Positions 1-9,638 are shown, counted from the stretch's first letter. The stretch is 64,000 bases of DNA from Emiliania huxleyi CCMP1516 (GCF_000372725.1 NW_005201025.1:167347-231346); one strand, 5' to 3'. Numbers and translations are program-made. The notes: generated by a model from the letters alone, not told the origin.

Positions 1-402
1 CAGGGCGGGGTGGTGGCGGTGATCCTAGATGTAGATCTCGCCGCGTGAGTGTACTATGCAGAGCGCGAGCGTCGTTGACATAGCACTCGCACACGAGTCT
101 CACGACGCGGTATGCTTACGGTATGCGCCGGGGAGAGAAAAGGGGGATGAAAGCCGACGAGGGACGAGCCGCCGCGATATCAAAATACAAGAGACGGCAG
201 TCGGAAGAGAACGGAACTGCGTTGTGGGTGGGGACGAAGTGCCAGTACTAGCCACGGTAAATTTTGCGATCAGATCTGTCCCGCCGTACACCCGTGTCTG
301 TCGGGCGTAAGACTCAGAGAAAGCCTGCTAGGTCTTTTCCACGACACCGCAGCACAGAATTTCCCGCCAGAAAGGCTTGTTCGTTGCCCCCTCCCCGCGC
401 CG
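1..402. other. 5' flank of the J-domain gene, no gene seen
   Basis: This is GC-rich sequence upstream of the first gene. Only short overlapping reading frames occur and none shows a recognisable motif. It probably holds the promoter and 5' UTR of the gene starting at 403, but no specific control site could be identified. Confidence 0.5.
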
Positions 403-2031
403 ATGGCGGCATCGAGCGCGCCACACCCCTCGGAGCTGTGCAGCCAGTGCTCCATACCGATTGAGTTCGACGAGGATGAGTTCCTTGTGGACATGTGTGT
501 CGCATGCGACCGCGTGCGGCACCGCCGTCTTAGCGCCGAGAGGCGGCGCTCCTCCGATGCCTGCAGCCCGGACTCGGTGATGGCCGCCGGGTTCGAGGGT
601 CTGTCGGTCGAAGCGAAGAGCGCTGCGACTGGGCAGACGGTTGAGTTTGCACCTCCAAAGACGACATTTGTCTTCGGTGCTGAGCCGACTGCGCAGCGGC
701 CGCCTGTGCCGACCCAGTGGCAGCTGAGGGTCTCTGGGCTACACCCGGACGTCAGCGCGATGCAGGTGCGTGCGAAGTTCTCGCCGTTTGGCGAGCTACT
801 GCAGGTAACGCTGATGAAGGACCCAACGAGCAAGATGATGAACTACCGGCTGGCCAACATGGCCAACATCGTGTACGCTGACCCAGCGAACGCCAAGGAG
901 GCACAGCTGCAGATGCATGACTTCGAGCTGTCCTTTCCTGGCGTTAACTATGGCTACGGCTTTAGAATCAGCTGCAAGCTCGTCCAGGAGGCGGAGACCG
1001 TCAAACAACCCATTTCGCGAGGAGCGTGGAAGCCGAAGCGGTTCCGCCGGCCCGCGCGCGCGGCGCCTGCACCCGCAGCGGCTGGACCAGCTGCGGCGGA
1101 GGCGAAGGCGACGGGTGCCGCAGCAGAGGCACCGACAGCGGAGGCGGCAAACGCGACAGAGACGGCGGCGCAGCAGCCGGCAGAGGCTGCTGCCGCGCCA
1201 CCCCCTCCACCCGCCGACGCGTCGCCCCGCGAGGCGGCGCCGTCGCCCGCGATCTGCTCCGAGACCAACCGGCAGGCGGCGGAGGAATGGCTCGACAAGG
1301 CGCGGAAGCGGCACGAGGCGGGCGACGACGCGGCCGCGCTGCGCTTCTGCGAGAAGAGCCTGCGGCTGCACGAGGGCAACGAGGCCGCGGCGCAGCTCGC
1401 CGCGCACCTGCGCAAGTTCGGCGCGGGGACGCCGATGGCCGAGGCGGCGGCGCGCGTGCTGAAGCTGGGGCCCAGGGAGAACGCCGCGGTGCTGCAGCTC
1501 AGCGCGACGCAGGCGGCCAGCGCGGACGCGGTGCGCGCCGCGTACCGGAAGCTCGCGCTACTACTCCATCCCGACAAGAACCAGGCGCGCCAGGCGGAGG
1601 CGGCGTTCAAGCGGCTGCAGGTGGCCTACGAGGCCCTGAGCGCACAAGCCTCTGGCACTGGCGGCGGTGGCGGACCCAGCACCAGACCAAGCGGCGGCAG
1701 CAGCGGTGGCAGCAGCCGCGGTGAGTACAGCGACGAGGAGTGCTTCTGCACCCGGTGCGGCGAATACTGCGAGTACGGAGAGGAGCTGTGCGAGGAGTGC
1801 GCGGAGGAGGAGGAACGCGATCGCGCTTTTGAGGCGGCGTATCGGCGCGGACGAGGCGCGTCCTCGCACGCATACAGCTCGCACACGTCCCGGTGCTACG
1901 ACTGCGGCCGCCCGTACTCGCCGCCAGCGTCGTACTGCGGCTCCAAGCCCATGTGTTGGGACTGTCGCGACGGGTACGATTCTGACGACGATTATGGACG
2001 GTATGGTGGGTATCGGTATGGCTTTTATTGA
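403..2031 (+). CDS. RRM and J-domain (Hsp40 type) protein with Cys-rich ends
   Basis: Uninterrupted 542-residue frame from an ATG at 403. The N-terminus has two CxxC pairs (about residues 13-16 and 32-35), which could bind zinc. An RRM-like fold follows at about 106-190 (WQLRVSGLHPDVSAMQVRAK, then FSPFGELLQVTL). Next come an Ala/Pro linker and a helical segment near 290-340 (KARKRHEAGDDAAALRFCEK) like the N-terminal region of DNAJB12/14 proteins. A J domain at about 365-415 holds the HPD motif (LLLHPDKN, H near 389), which stimulates Hsp70 ATPase. The C-terminal 100 residues carry more Cys pairs (CTRCGEYCEYGEELCEEC; CYDCGRPYSP). No transmembrane helix is evident, unlike DNAJB12. The domains suggest Hsp70 recruitment to an RNA or RNP substrate; that role is inference. 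No intron is needed. Confidence 0.85.
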   Translation: MAASSAPHPSELCSQCSIPIEFDEDEFLVDMCVACDRVRHRRLSAERRRSSDACSPDSVMAAGFEGLSVEAKSAATGQTVEFAPPKTTFVFGAEPTAQRPPVPTQWQLRVSGLHPDVSAMQVRAKFSPFGELLQVTLMKDPTSKMMNYRLANMANIVYADPANAKEAQLQMHDFELSFPGVNYGYGFRISCKLVQEAETVKQPISRGAWKPKRFRRPARAAPAPAAAGPAAAEAKATGAAAEAPTAEAANATETAAQQPAEAAAAPPPPPADASPREAAPSPAICSETNRQAAEEWLDKARKRHEAGDDAAALRFCEKSLRLHEGNEAAAQLAAHLRKFGAGTPMAEAAARVLKLGPRENAAVLQLSATQAASADAVRAAYRKLALLLHPDKNQARQAEAAFKRLQVAYEALSAQASGTGGGGGPSTRPSGGSSGGSSRGEYSDEECFCTRCGEYCEYGEELCEECAEEEERDRAFEAAYRRGRGASSHAYSSHTSRCYDCGRPYSPPASYCGSKPMCWDCRDGYDSDDDYGRYGGYRYGFY

Positions 2032-2200
2032 ATTCATTCTCGCCACCCAGGCCTCGCGTATCACTCAATCGTCAAACCCACCTCCGACGAGCCGCTCAAA
2101 AACTCGGCATCCACGGATCCGTAGACCGTAGAGTATACCGCGTACAACCTAAAACACCCACGTACTCGCTGTCGCTCGCACGTAACCGACAGAGCTGTGC

Positions 2201-2686
2201 TCAAAGTTCCAGGCGCTCGATCCGCTCGCAGTCCGGCTCCTTCGCCGGAGCAATCAGCGGTGAGTCGCCCAGCGACAGGCAGAGGGGCGACGGTGGGCGC
2301 GCCGCCGTCGGCCCGCCCTTTGGCTCCACGATCGGCGGGCGGCGGTCGATCCTCGGCGCAAACCGCGGCGGGCACGCGCAGCCGCACGATGAAGCGACCG
2401 GGCCGCCGCTCCGCTCGCGGAGCCGCACGATGAAGGGAGCGGCTGCATGGCGCGCGCAGCCGCGAGCGCCGCGGCGGAGCAGCATGAGCGCCCACTCGCA
2501 ATGCGGCGTCTCCGACGAGCAGCCGTGAGGACCGCAGAGCCGCGCGAGCTCGTCCTCGTCGAGCGGTGGCATGAGGCTGGGCGGGCACAGGCGCGAGGCG
2601 TCGATCGCCGCCATCGTGTGCCCCCAGTTGGCTCGGATGAGCGGTGCGCCGCCGTCCTCGCGGATCGCGAAGCGCTGCTTGGGGAG
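2201..2686 (-). pseudogene. Tpt1/KptA-like fragment, part of a segmental duplication
   Basis: The minus strand encodes KQRFAIREDGGAPLIRANWG followed by HTMAAIDASRLCPP, which resembles the end of the N-terminal lobe of RNA 2'-phosphotransferase Tpt1/KptA. The same block occurs at 33612-34044 (+), where it follows the rest of the Tpt1 lobe and ankyrin repeats. Here homology starts abruptly at KQRF, directly after the end of the NTPase frame, so the fragment has lost the upstream part with the catalytic Arg-His pair. Relative to the other copy it lacks a CT dinucleotide near 2546, keeping a different reading frame downstream, and it has about 50 extra bases near 2220-2270. It is probably a recombination product; it might also be read as a C-terminal exon of the NTPase gene. 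Confidence 0.6.
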
Positions 2687-2687
2687 G

Positions 2688-4178
2688 TCAACCCTCTCGA
2701 GCACCTACTCGCACCCGGGCGGCTCGAGGGGCGCCGCCCTCGCCGGCTCTCGGCCCCTCCGAGCAGAGCAGCCCGGCCGAGGCCCCCCCGACCGCGGCGG
2801 CGAGCACCGGCTCCGCCGCCACCCGGCCGCGGATATACTCTGCGACGTCGGCGCAGCCGTCGGCCAAGTCGAGGTCGAGGAGCGCTCCTCCCTGCCCTCC
2901 TCCCGCCGGCGGCGGGGCGCGCGGGTTGTGCGAGGTGAGGAGGAAGGTCAGCCAATCGGGAGCGTCCTTCGCGCCCCTCCGGACGAGAGACGCGACGTTG
3001 CGCCGCGCCGCGTCTCCGCCGTCGGCGACAGAGACGTCCGCCGCGTCTGCCCCGTCGACGATGAAGAGCAGGCGGCGCCCGTGCGTTGGCCGGAGCCGGC
3101 CGAGGAGGCGGAGCAGCGAGCGGAACGCCACCGCGGCGTCGGGCGTCTCGATGATGTGGAGGATCTCGAGCGGCGACGCCAGGGCGGCGCGCTTGAAGGC
3201 GGACGTGTAGGGCGACGCGATGAGGCTTGCCGCGACATGCTGCACGAAGGCGCCGGTCGCCGCCGCGTCCCTGTCCGAGATGGAGAAGTGGCAGCCGGCG
3301 ACGGCGACATTCTTCCACCCGTCCGACTCCTCCTCGCGCCGCCTCGACAGGCCGTGCTGCACGATCGCCCCAGCGAGCGTCGACTTGCCACTCCCCGACG
3401 CGCCGCGGAGCAGCAGCAGCCGGGGGCAGTCGGCGGCAGCGAGCATGGCGGCCAGGCGCCGCATCGCCCACAGCCGCGGGACACGAGACGGGCAGAGGCG
3501 CGCCCGCAGGTCCGCAATGTGATCGTCGAAGGGCAGAAGGCGGCCGGCGATGTGGCGCCACGAGCGCCGCACCGGCGTCGCTGCGGCCGCCTCTCGCTGC
3601 CGGACGAGCGACCACTCCATCCGGAAGACCGACTCGTGCCGCCGCAGGAAGGCGTCGGTGCTGTGCGGAGAGAGGTAGTACACGGGCTGCCGACCACGCA
3701 GCACGACCACAAGCAGCACGCACGTGTCGGGCTGAGGCGCATCGGCCACCGGCACGAAGCGGGGCGGCATGATCGCGTCCGGCTCCACCTGCGGGTCGAT
3801 GAGCTGCGCCGCGGCGTCGATCAGCTTGACCGCAGCGGCGCGCTGAGCCGCGCCGAGCTGGCCGCCGCGTACGATGCCGTCGTCGTCGACGCCAAAGAGG
3901 ATGGCACCGCCTGCCGAGTTGAGAAACGCGCAGAGGTAGCGCGAGATCTTGTCCTTCAGCACGCGAAGCATGTCATTCTCGGCATCGCGTGTGCCCTTGA
4001 ACTCGATGGTCTGCGTCTCTTGCCCGAGCGCCTCCCCAAAGCGGTAAGAGTCTTTGACGACCGCTGGGTCTAGCACTGGCATTCGGGCTACTGAGATGCC
4101 TGGCACACGATCGGCAGGCTCTGAACGCGAGCGGCGCTCGTGGCTGGCTCGCAGGACACCGAAGAGGTCGGCAGGCAT
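2688..4178 (-). CDS. AlbA/Schlafen-type domain fused to a STAND/NACHT-like NTPase
   Basis: 496-residue frame from an ATG at 4178. Residues about 50-190 match the AlbA_2 (Schlafen core) pattern: TQTIEFKGTRDAEND, then ISRYLCAFLNSAGGAILFGV with DDDGIVRGG, and later a DAFLRRHESVF strand. Residues about 250-440 form a P-loop NTPase with Walker A GASGSGKST near 259 and a Walker B-like LLFIVDGAD near 368. After it come a sensor-like FLLTSHNPR and a DLADGCADVAEYIRGRV segment typical of STAND/NACHT proteins. Such proteins usually act as ligand-triggered switches in innate immunity or cell death, with the Schlafen-like part as effector. The frame ends soon after the NTPase, where winged-helix and sensor repeats would be expected, at the junction with the Tpt1-like fragment. 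The gene may therefore be truncated or have unseen 3' exons. Confidence 0.75.
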   Translation of the reverse strand: MPADLFGVLRASHERRSRSEPADRVPGISVARMPVLDPAVVKDSYRFGEALGQETQTIEFKGTRDAENDMLRVLKDKISRYLCAFLNSAGGAILFGVDDDGIVRGGQLGAAQRAAAVKLIDAAAQLIDPQVEPDAIMPPRFVPVADAPQPDTCVLLVVVLRGRQPVYYLSPHSTDAFLRRHESVFRMEWSLVRQREAAAATPVRRSWRHIAGRLLPFDDHIADLRARLCPSRVPRLWAMRRLAAMLAAADCPRLLLLRGASGSGKSTLAGAIVQHGLSRRREEESDGWKNVAVAGCHFSISDRDAAATGAFVQHVAASLIASPYTSAFKRAALASPLEILHIIETPDAAVAFRSLLRLLGRLRPTHGRRLLFIVDGADAADVSVADGGDAARRNVASLVRRGAKDAPDWLTFLLTSHNPRAPPPAGGGQGGALLDLDLADGCADVAEYIRGRVAAEPVLAAAVGGASAGLLCSEGPRAGEGGAPRAARVRVGAREG

Positions 4179-4539
4179 ATGGTCGCTGTCCGCCGTCGAG
4201 GAGTTCGCTGGGCGCCGTCGCCGTCGAGGAGGCGCTGGGCGCTGTGTTGCCGTCGAGCCGTCGAGGCACTGCTGCTGGTGGTCAACTCATGCCGCGGTGA
4301 TGAAGTGAAGCGCAGTGGCTGGCTCCTCCATTCACACGTGCAATTTTCTTTCTTTCTTTCTTCCTTTATTTTCCGAGACCTCTTTTCCTCTTTTCTTCCA
4401 CTCGCCTCGCCGCCTAGTTAAACAACCACGCATGCGCCCTATTCTCGACTATTCACATCCTTCACACTTGCATGTGTTTATGTGTACTTATATGCACCAC
4501 CGCCAGTTGGCTGCACGTCCCCATCGCAGCCGCCCCCGC

Positions 4540-4914
4540 TCAGCTCGTCAGTGTCTGCAGCTCGTCCGCCACCTCCTGCAGCTTGGTCTGCAGCTCGGGC
4601 CGTCGCCCGACCTCGTCTTGCCACGCCAAGATCGCCGGGTCCACCTCCCCCTCCGAGTCATCTTGGCCCATGAGCGCCGCCTGGTCGCGTTCGCTAGCTG
4701 CACCAGCCCCATTGGAGTCATCTCGGGCGACCTGAATATCGCCGTGTCCAGGGCGCCCACGATGGCCGGGATCACCTGCTCCGCCGCCGCACGCGCCCGC
4801 CGCTGTTTCCCGGCGTCGCCCGTGACTATGCGTCGCAGCGCGCGTAGTGCCACCTTTAGCAGGTTCCAGGCGTGGGACCCGAGGAGTCTCGAGCTTCAGC
4901 TGGTGAACTATCAT
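4540..4914 (-). CDS. possible armadillo/HEAT-like fragment, frame uncertain
   Basis: Two minus-strand frames look coding in succession. One reads ALRALRRIVTGDAGKQRRAR then VIPAIVGALDTAIF (about 4853-4740), which resembles an armadillo or HEAT helix pair. The other gives an acidic C-terminal segment DPAILAWQDEVGRRPELQTK ending in a stop at 4540. Joining them needs a frame change near 4720, from a very short intron or an error. The start is not determined and no family can be assigned. Confidence 0.3.
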   Translation of the reverse strand: MIVHQLKLETPRVPRLEPAKGGTTRAATHSHGRRRETAAGACGGGAGDPGHRGRPGHGDIQVARDDSNGAGAASERDQAALMGQDDSEGEVDPAILAWQDEVGRRPELQTKLQEVADELQTLTS

Positions 4915-5779
4915 GCCGCTCTCGGCACAGCAGAAGCGCGAGCGCCGCGCCGCGCAGCGCGCTGCCGAGGCTCAGGACGCGGCTCGCGGGCAGCGCAAGC
5001 CGGACGGCGCCGAGCCGGTGCTAGGCCGCCTCCGCTGCGCCTGCTTCCTTGCGCTGGACGTCGGCCGAGAAGACCGCTTCCCTCTGGGGACCCGACTCCG
5101 CGAAGACCGCGCGCGCGTCGTGAGTGGCGGCGCGCGCGCGATCTCTGTTCCCGGGCACGCCGGTCGCAGTGGCATGGGCTCCCAGGCTCAAAACAGCGCT
5201 CCCGTCAACAGCGAGCGACTGCGAGCGCCGCCTGCTCCTCCTCCCGCCGCCGCTCCACTCGCCGAGACAACTCGGTGCCGCCGTTCTCGCCGCCGCCGCC
5301 GCCGCCGCTGCCGCCGCCCTCCATCTCGCGGCGCGTCCCTCTGATGGCGCGGGCGCCTCGCTCGCCGGCGGCCTCGCCGCCGCCCCCCCCCTCTCGCCGC
5401 CGCTCCGCTCGTGGCCGCCGCCTCCCCTGTCAATCCCGCCGCCTCCCCTGTCAACCCGCCGCCCGCACCACCGCCGCCACCGGCGCCTCGCGCCTCGCCG
5501 CCGCCCGCCACCGCCCTCCCCCGCGCCGCTGAGCGGTGCCCAGGGGGCGAGCCCCCGCTGCGCAGCCTCACCGCAGTGCACTGCGCTCTCCGCGCCCTTG
5601 ACGTTTGTGAGGAGGTGGTGTTGCACAGCATGGAGCTCGGCGAGCGTTTAGCGAGCCATACGTCCTATCTTTGCCTGGTCTATGAATTCACAGTCCGGGG
5701 AAGCCCTCACCGCGCTCGCATCGGCGTGCAGCGCCGGCTCCACAGGTCCCTGCCTCCCTTTGGCACGCTCTTGGCGTAA

Positions 5780-7130
5780 ATGCTCTACGCGGACAAGCGC
5801 GCCCTGGAGACCAACCTCCAGGTCTCCCTCCTCAAGATCCGCGAGAAGGAGCTCCAGTTCTACACGCAAAATTGCATCGCCATCGGCACGCAGGCGCGAG
5901 GCCCGCGGCGGGGCAGCGGCGAGGAAGAGCGAGCGGCGGGCGCGGACGGGGACGGAGCCATCCCAGCGCGACTCCCGCTCCAGCCACACAGCTCCGGGAG
6001 GGGAGGGCGAGACTCCGTGAGCTGCCGCGCCGCCGCCCGCCGCTGACAGCCGCCCGCCCCCCCTGGCGCGCGCTCCGTCGCGGGCAGGCGGCGCTGCTGT
6101 CCGGCTTTGCGTACAACGGCATCATCCAGGTGGACATCCCCACCGACCAGAGCGACTGGCTGAAGACGCTCTACCTCTGCGTCACCACCGCCGCGATGGG
6201 CTTTGAGCTCATCGCGGTGCTCAACTCGACCCTCTGCTCGATGCTCGGCCCCGGGCTCGCGCTGCGCGGGCCGGACGGGTCGATGCACCGCGCCGTGGAC
6301 GGGCTGATGCTTGAGTACCGGCTCACCTTCCTCTTCTTCACCGCGGGCCTTGTCATGTTTCACATCTCGGCGCTGCTCTTTGCGTGGCTCGAGTTCTCGT
6401 GGCCCGTCGCGCTCGCGATGACGCTCGCCCTGCTCATGTTCATCTACGGCATGTACCGGTACTGGCTGCGAATCTACACGCGCTTCGCCCTCTCGTCCGA
6501 CCGAATGATCACCGGGAAGTTCGAGTTCGGGGGCGGCGCCGCCGCCGCTGGAGCGACGCGCGACGCGGGCGCGGGCGCGAGCGGCTCCGTGCAATAGAAG
6601 CGGAATACACACTCTCGTGTTCCAACCCCGGGCCCAAGACGACCGTCGAGAGCGGACAGACAGTGACGGCAGTCAGGCTTGTGTTTCCGCCCTCTAGGCT
6701 CCGTGCCCCTCTCGGACCTCCTGCAAGGCGCGGCCACCTACCACACCACCACGGGACTGAACCCATACTGGATTCGGTACTCTGAAGGTATGGTACTAGG
6801 CGGCGTCGCGTCGCACTCTGCCACCACGAGCGCTGACAAGTACCTGACCCGCACCGGCGAGGCGCGCAAGAGTAGCAGTAGGTAGGAGAAACTTTCCCGG
6901 ACCGGTCCTGGACCTTTCCCGGACTGGTCCTGGACCTTTCCCGGACCGGTCCTGGACCTGTCCCGGACCCCGTTTCCTCTACGTTCCTGTAGGCGCGGAA
7001 GATCATCGACGTGGTCGAGCCGCAGCCGAGCCTTCGCGCAGGGGCCAGGCCGCCGCCGGAGGGAGGAGGAGGCGGAGGCGGGTATGGGCAGCAGCAGCAG
7101 CAGCAAAAGGAGCAGTGTGTTGTCTCGTGA
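5780..7130 (+). CDS. Orai-like calcium release-activated channel subunit
   Basis: Three exons give 246 residues: 5780-5893, 6088-6576 and 6993-7130. Both introns are GC-AG and phase 0. Across the first junction the protein reads CIAIGTQ-AALLSGFAYNG, matching the ALLSGFA start of Orai TM1. TM2 (TLYLCVTTAAMGFELIAVLN), TM3 (YRLTFLFFTAGLVMFHISAL then LFAWLEF) and TM4 (SWPVALAMTLALLMFIYGMY) follow in Orai order, with the STLC motif after TM2. Orai subunits form hexameric plasma-membrane Ca2+ channels gated by STIM. The residue aligned with the pore Glu (E106 in human ORAI1) is Gln here, and the TM2 residue equivalent to H134 is Glu. The C-terminal exon is Gly/Gln-rich. ATG 5780 is provisional because an in-frame stop precedes it; an upstream N-terminal exon in 4913-5660 is possible. 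Confidence 0.8.
6577..6992 (+). mobile_element. introner family A copy A9 (Orai-like gene intron 2)
   Basis: 416-bp GC-AG intron. Its 5' part (ATAGAAGCGGAATACACAC, then TCTCGTGTTCCAAC) matches the 5' end of family A introns elsewhere in the window. The 3' part holds three copies of a 24-bp repeat built on TTTCCCGGACCGGTCCTGGACC (6888-6965). Only this copy lies on the plus strand. Confidence 0.6.
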
Positions 7131-7373
7131 GACCGCGCGCGGGCGGCTAATGGCCCCCCCTCCCCCCTCCCCTGCCCCATGCCCTGTGTCTGTCTCCTGT
7201 TCTTCTGTCGTGGCTCAGTGTCGCGGCTCGCTCCCCGCGCCCCGCCGCCGCAGCATCCGCCGCGCCGGCCTCGCCGTCCCGGTCGCGGCGGGTCGAGCGC
7301 TCCCGCAAGCCGGCCTACGCGCGCTTCCCCCGCCTGCTTTCCTGTTTTGTGGCTGCGCTTCCTCGCACACTGG
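7131..7373. other. intergenic, no gene seen
   Basis: Spacer between the Orai-like stop and the 229-bp direct repeat. No conserved motif was recognised. Confidence 0.5.
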
Positions 7374-7602
7374 CGAGGCTGCGCGGGCCGGCGGGTGGTC
7401 GGTGGTTTTTAGGGAGCCGGGCATCTCTCGCGAGTGGCTTGTGCGAGTCTTGATTATGTCTTTGTGGCATTGGCTACCGTAGTTCCATTTGATTGTAAAT
7501 AAATTGTAGGGGGGATATGGCCACTTAATTGTTTAGCGGAAAGTGGAGGAACCTCTTCCGGGTGAGGGGTGTCTTCTCCCAAAGTCCAAAGAGCACCACT
7601 CT
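7374..7602 (+). repeat. left 229-bp terminal direct repeat
   Basis: Identical by eye to 9091-9319. Contains an AATAAA-like GTAAATAAATTG near 7495 that could act as a polyadenylation signal. Confidence 0.85.
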
Positions 7603-8880
7603 ACGCGCCCCATTGCTGGGGCGACGAAGAGGTGCGCAGGAAGAAGGGAGAGCGACGAGGAATGGGAGGCGATGGAGCAACTGCTAGCTGGACGACTACC
7701 CGAGCCGAGTGTGATGGACCAGGACCCGCCAGAAGACATCATGAGGGAGTATGACACACGGGTGGTGACTTCACTCAAGGCACTGCAGCAGACGGCGGCA
7801 TCAATAATCAAAGTACGGGAAGGGAAGAGGAAGGGACTCGAGGCGGAGAGGAAGGAACGAGTAGCCGCGGAAACAGAACGCCTGAGAGAGGGACAGAAGG
7901 AAAGGAAGGAGAGGATACGAGAAATGGAGTGGGCGGCGAATGCGTGTATTTGCTGGCGACGGAGGCGACATCGACAACGTGATGCCGAGGAGAAGGAAAG
8001 GGAAGAGGCAGAGAGACGCCTCGAAGCGGGGAGAGGCAGAACGACGAGAGCGATGGGGATGACACTCAAAACGACCCACTGCGAGCTCGAAGGCGAAGGC
8101 CAGCGCAGGAAACGCGGTGATAGGAACGACGATGCGGCGAGCGCCGGAGGGAAGCGACGACAGCGAGGGGACGAGGACGGCGAGCAGAGAGGAGAACAGA
8201 CGGCGAGCGGCGCACGCGAGGGCGACCACGCAGGAGAAAACAGACGGGACGAGGGGAAGGAAACGCGGCCCGCCAGGAAGCGAAGGCAGACGGCAAAATA
8301 CGTCGCCGGACCAGCGACAGGAAGCGCAGGAAAACAAAAAGAACAAGACCAGGAGCATGGAGACGAGGGAAGGCGCGAGGCGCTCCGCCGACAAGCAGCA
8401 GAGGCGGCGGCGAAAGTAACGACGGCCATGCTAACGACGGGCGGCACGGTGGAAGGGGCGAAGGTAGGCCCCTCTAGCATAGCGGAAGGGGAACTCGGCC
8501 TACTGGCGACGAGGAGGCTAGAGAAATTTGAGGTGTGTAGCATCTACACTGGGGAGATCTTCCGGACAGGAACGGCGCAGCCACCAGAGACAGTACCAGA
8601 CGAACTATCACGACACACGGCAGCAGGGGGGACGCAGCTGGATGGAAGTGACGACGAGAGCGGGGACGACTTTGACAGCGTCGCGGTGTAACTTCGACTG
8701 GCCTGCAGCATCGAATGAGCCGAAACGAGGCACGAGGGCGACGCACTTCGTACGCTACGAGGAGGTACAATTAGGCAAGGCAGCTGCGCAGGTGATGGTC
8801 CTGTTTGCAGAGAGGGGAGTCAAGGAAGGCCAAGAAATCACATGGTCATATGGGGACTCATACAGGAGCCACCGCAAGGA
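7543..8880 (+). pseudogene. SET-domain protein of the mobile element, frameshifted
   Basis: The frame opened at 7543 is Lys/Arg/Glu-rich and coiled-coil-like for about 300 residues. It then enters a SET motif (LGLLATRRLEKFEVCSIYTG then EIF; compare the family pattern GLFAtrxIxkGexxxxYxGE) and stops at 8691. The distal SET half continues in another frame from about 8680: CNFDWPAASNEPKRG, then ERGVKEGQEITWSYGDSY, matching the family's N-x-x-P and GEExTxxYG pattern. A frameshift or unrecognised intron near 8680 separates the halves. SET domains methylate lysine, usually on histones. Codon use, rich in AGG, AGA and GAG, differs from neighbouring host genes. The first residues lie inside the terminal repeat. 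Confidence 0.6.
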
Positions 8881-8891
8881 GATGGGATACA

Positions 8892-9090
8892 TGCGCTGTG
8901 ACGCGCGCGCTCATCTTCAACGGAACGGCCCGCCAATCAGCCTCACACGCGTCATAGCACGGACGGCGGGGCACACACACGCGCGCGCGGTTAGGGTTAG
9001 GGTTAGGGTTAGGGTTAGGGTTAGGGTTAGGGTTAGTAGGCGCGCGCGCGCGCGCGGAACGCACGGGGCACTGCACACGAGGAGGCGTGA
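8892..9090 (+). repeat. 199-bp repeat with interstitial (TTAGGG)7
   Basis: Runs from TGCGCTGTGACGCGCG to AGGAGGCGTGA with seven TTAGGG units at 8991-9032, flanked by GC-alternating tracts. A second copy at 12490-12682 differs by one TTAGGG unit. Confidence 0.85.
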
Positions 9091-9319
9091 CGAGGCTGCG
9101 CGGGCCGGCGGGTGGTCGGTGGTTTTTAGGGAGCCGGGCATCTCTCGCGAGTGGCTTGTGCGAGTCTTGATTATGTCTTTGTGGCATTGGCTACCGTAGT
9201 TCCATTTGATTGTAAATAAATTGTAGGGGGGATATGGCCACTTAATTGTTTAGCGGAAAGTGGAGGAACCTCTTCCGGGTGAGGGGTGTCTTCTCCCAAA
9301 GTCCAAAGAGCACCACTCT
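9091..9319 (+). repeat. right 229-bp terminal direct repeat
   Basis: Same sequence as 7374-7602. It directly follows the telomere-like repeat unit. Confidence 0.85.
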
Positions 9320-9638
9320 TCGGGAGCGCCGCCAGTACCACCCAGAGCGCGTCAAGGTGCAAGCGACGCAAGCGCAGCGGGCCACACCCCGCCGCTCGCG
9401 GCTTGGGGCGGACGGCGCGGGGTGCGTGATCTGACATCGGCGTAAAATTCCTCGAAACGGGTCCGGACACATCTGTCATCTCGGGAGATACGGGCACATC
9501 CAGCCGCGCAGCCGTGACCGAGCGCCACGTGCCCCATTTGCACCCCATTTCCACCCCGCCTGAGTAGATCAGTCTGCGTAGTGTCCTCCCTTCCCCCAAC
9601 GCCCCCACGCGCCTTTGGGCCAGCGGCGGAATGTCCTT
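9320..9638. other. intergenic, no gene seen
   Basis: GC-rich spacer between the mobile element and the EF-hand gene. No motif or structure was recognised. Confidence 0.5.

Larger units (their letters stand above)
7374..9319 (+). mobile_element. mobile element bounded by 229-bp direct repeats
   Basis: A 229-bp sequence at 7374-7602 recurs, apparently without differences, at 9091-9319. It encloses about 1.5 kb with a SET-domain reading frame and a telomere-like tract. The repeats begin CGAGGCTGCG and end CACCACTCT, so they lack the TG...CA ends of classical LTRs, and no clear target-site duplication flanks the unit. Identical ends imply recent insertion. No polymerase or integrase was seen, so the element is probably non-autonomous. 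Confidence 0.7.

Noticed and set aside
7543-8880. Host chromatin SET gene
   Set aside because: It lies wholly between, and partly within, the terminal repeats and is frameshifted, so it belongs to the element.
8991-9032. A true chromosome end at the TTAGGG tract
   Set aside because: The tract is short, internal, continues into ordinary sequence, and recurs as part of a dispersed unit at 12589-12624.
7374-9319. Classical LTR retrotransposon
   Set aside because: No TG...CA ends, no primer-binding site or polypurine tract seen, no gag-pol motifs and no clear target duplication.
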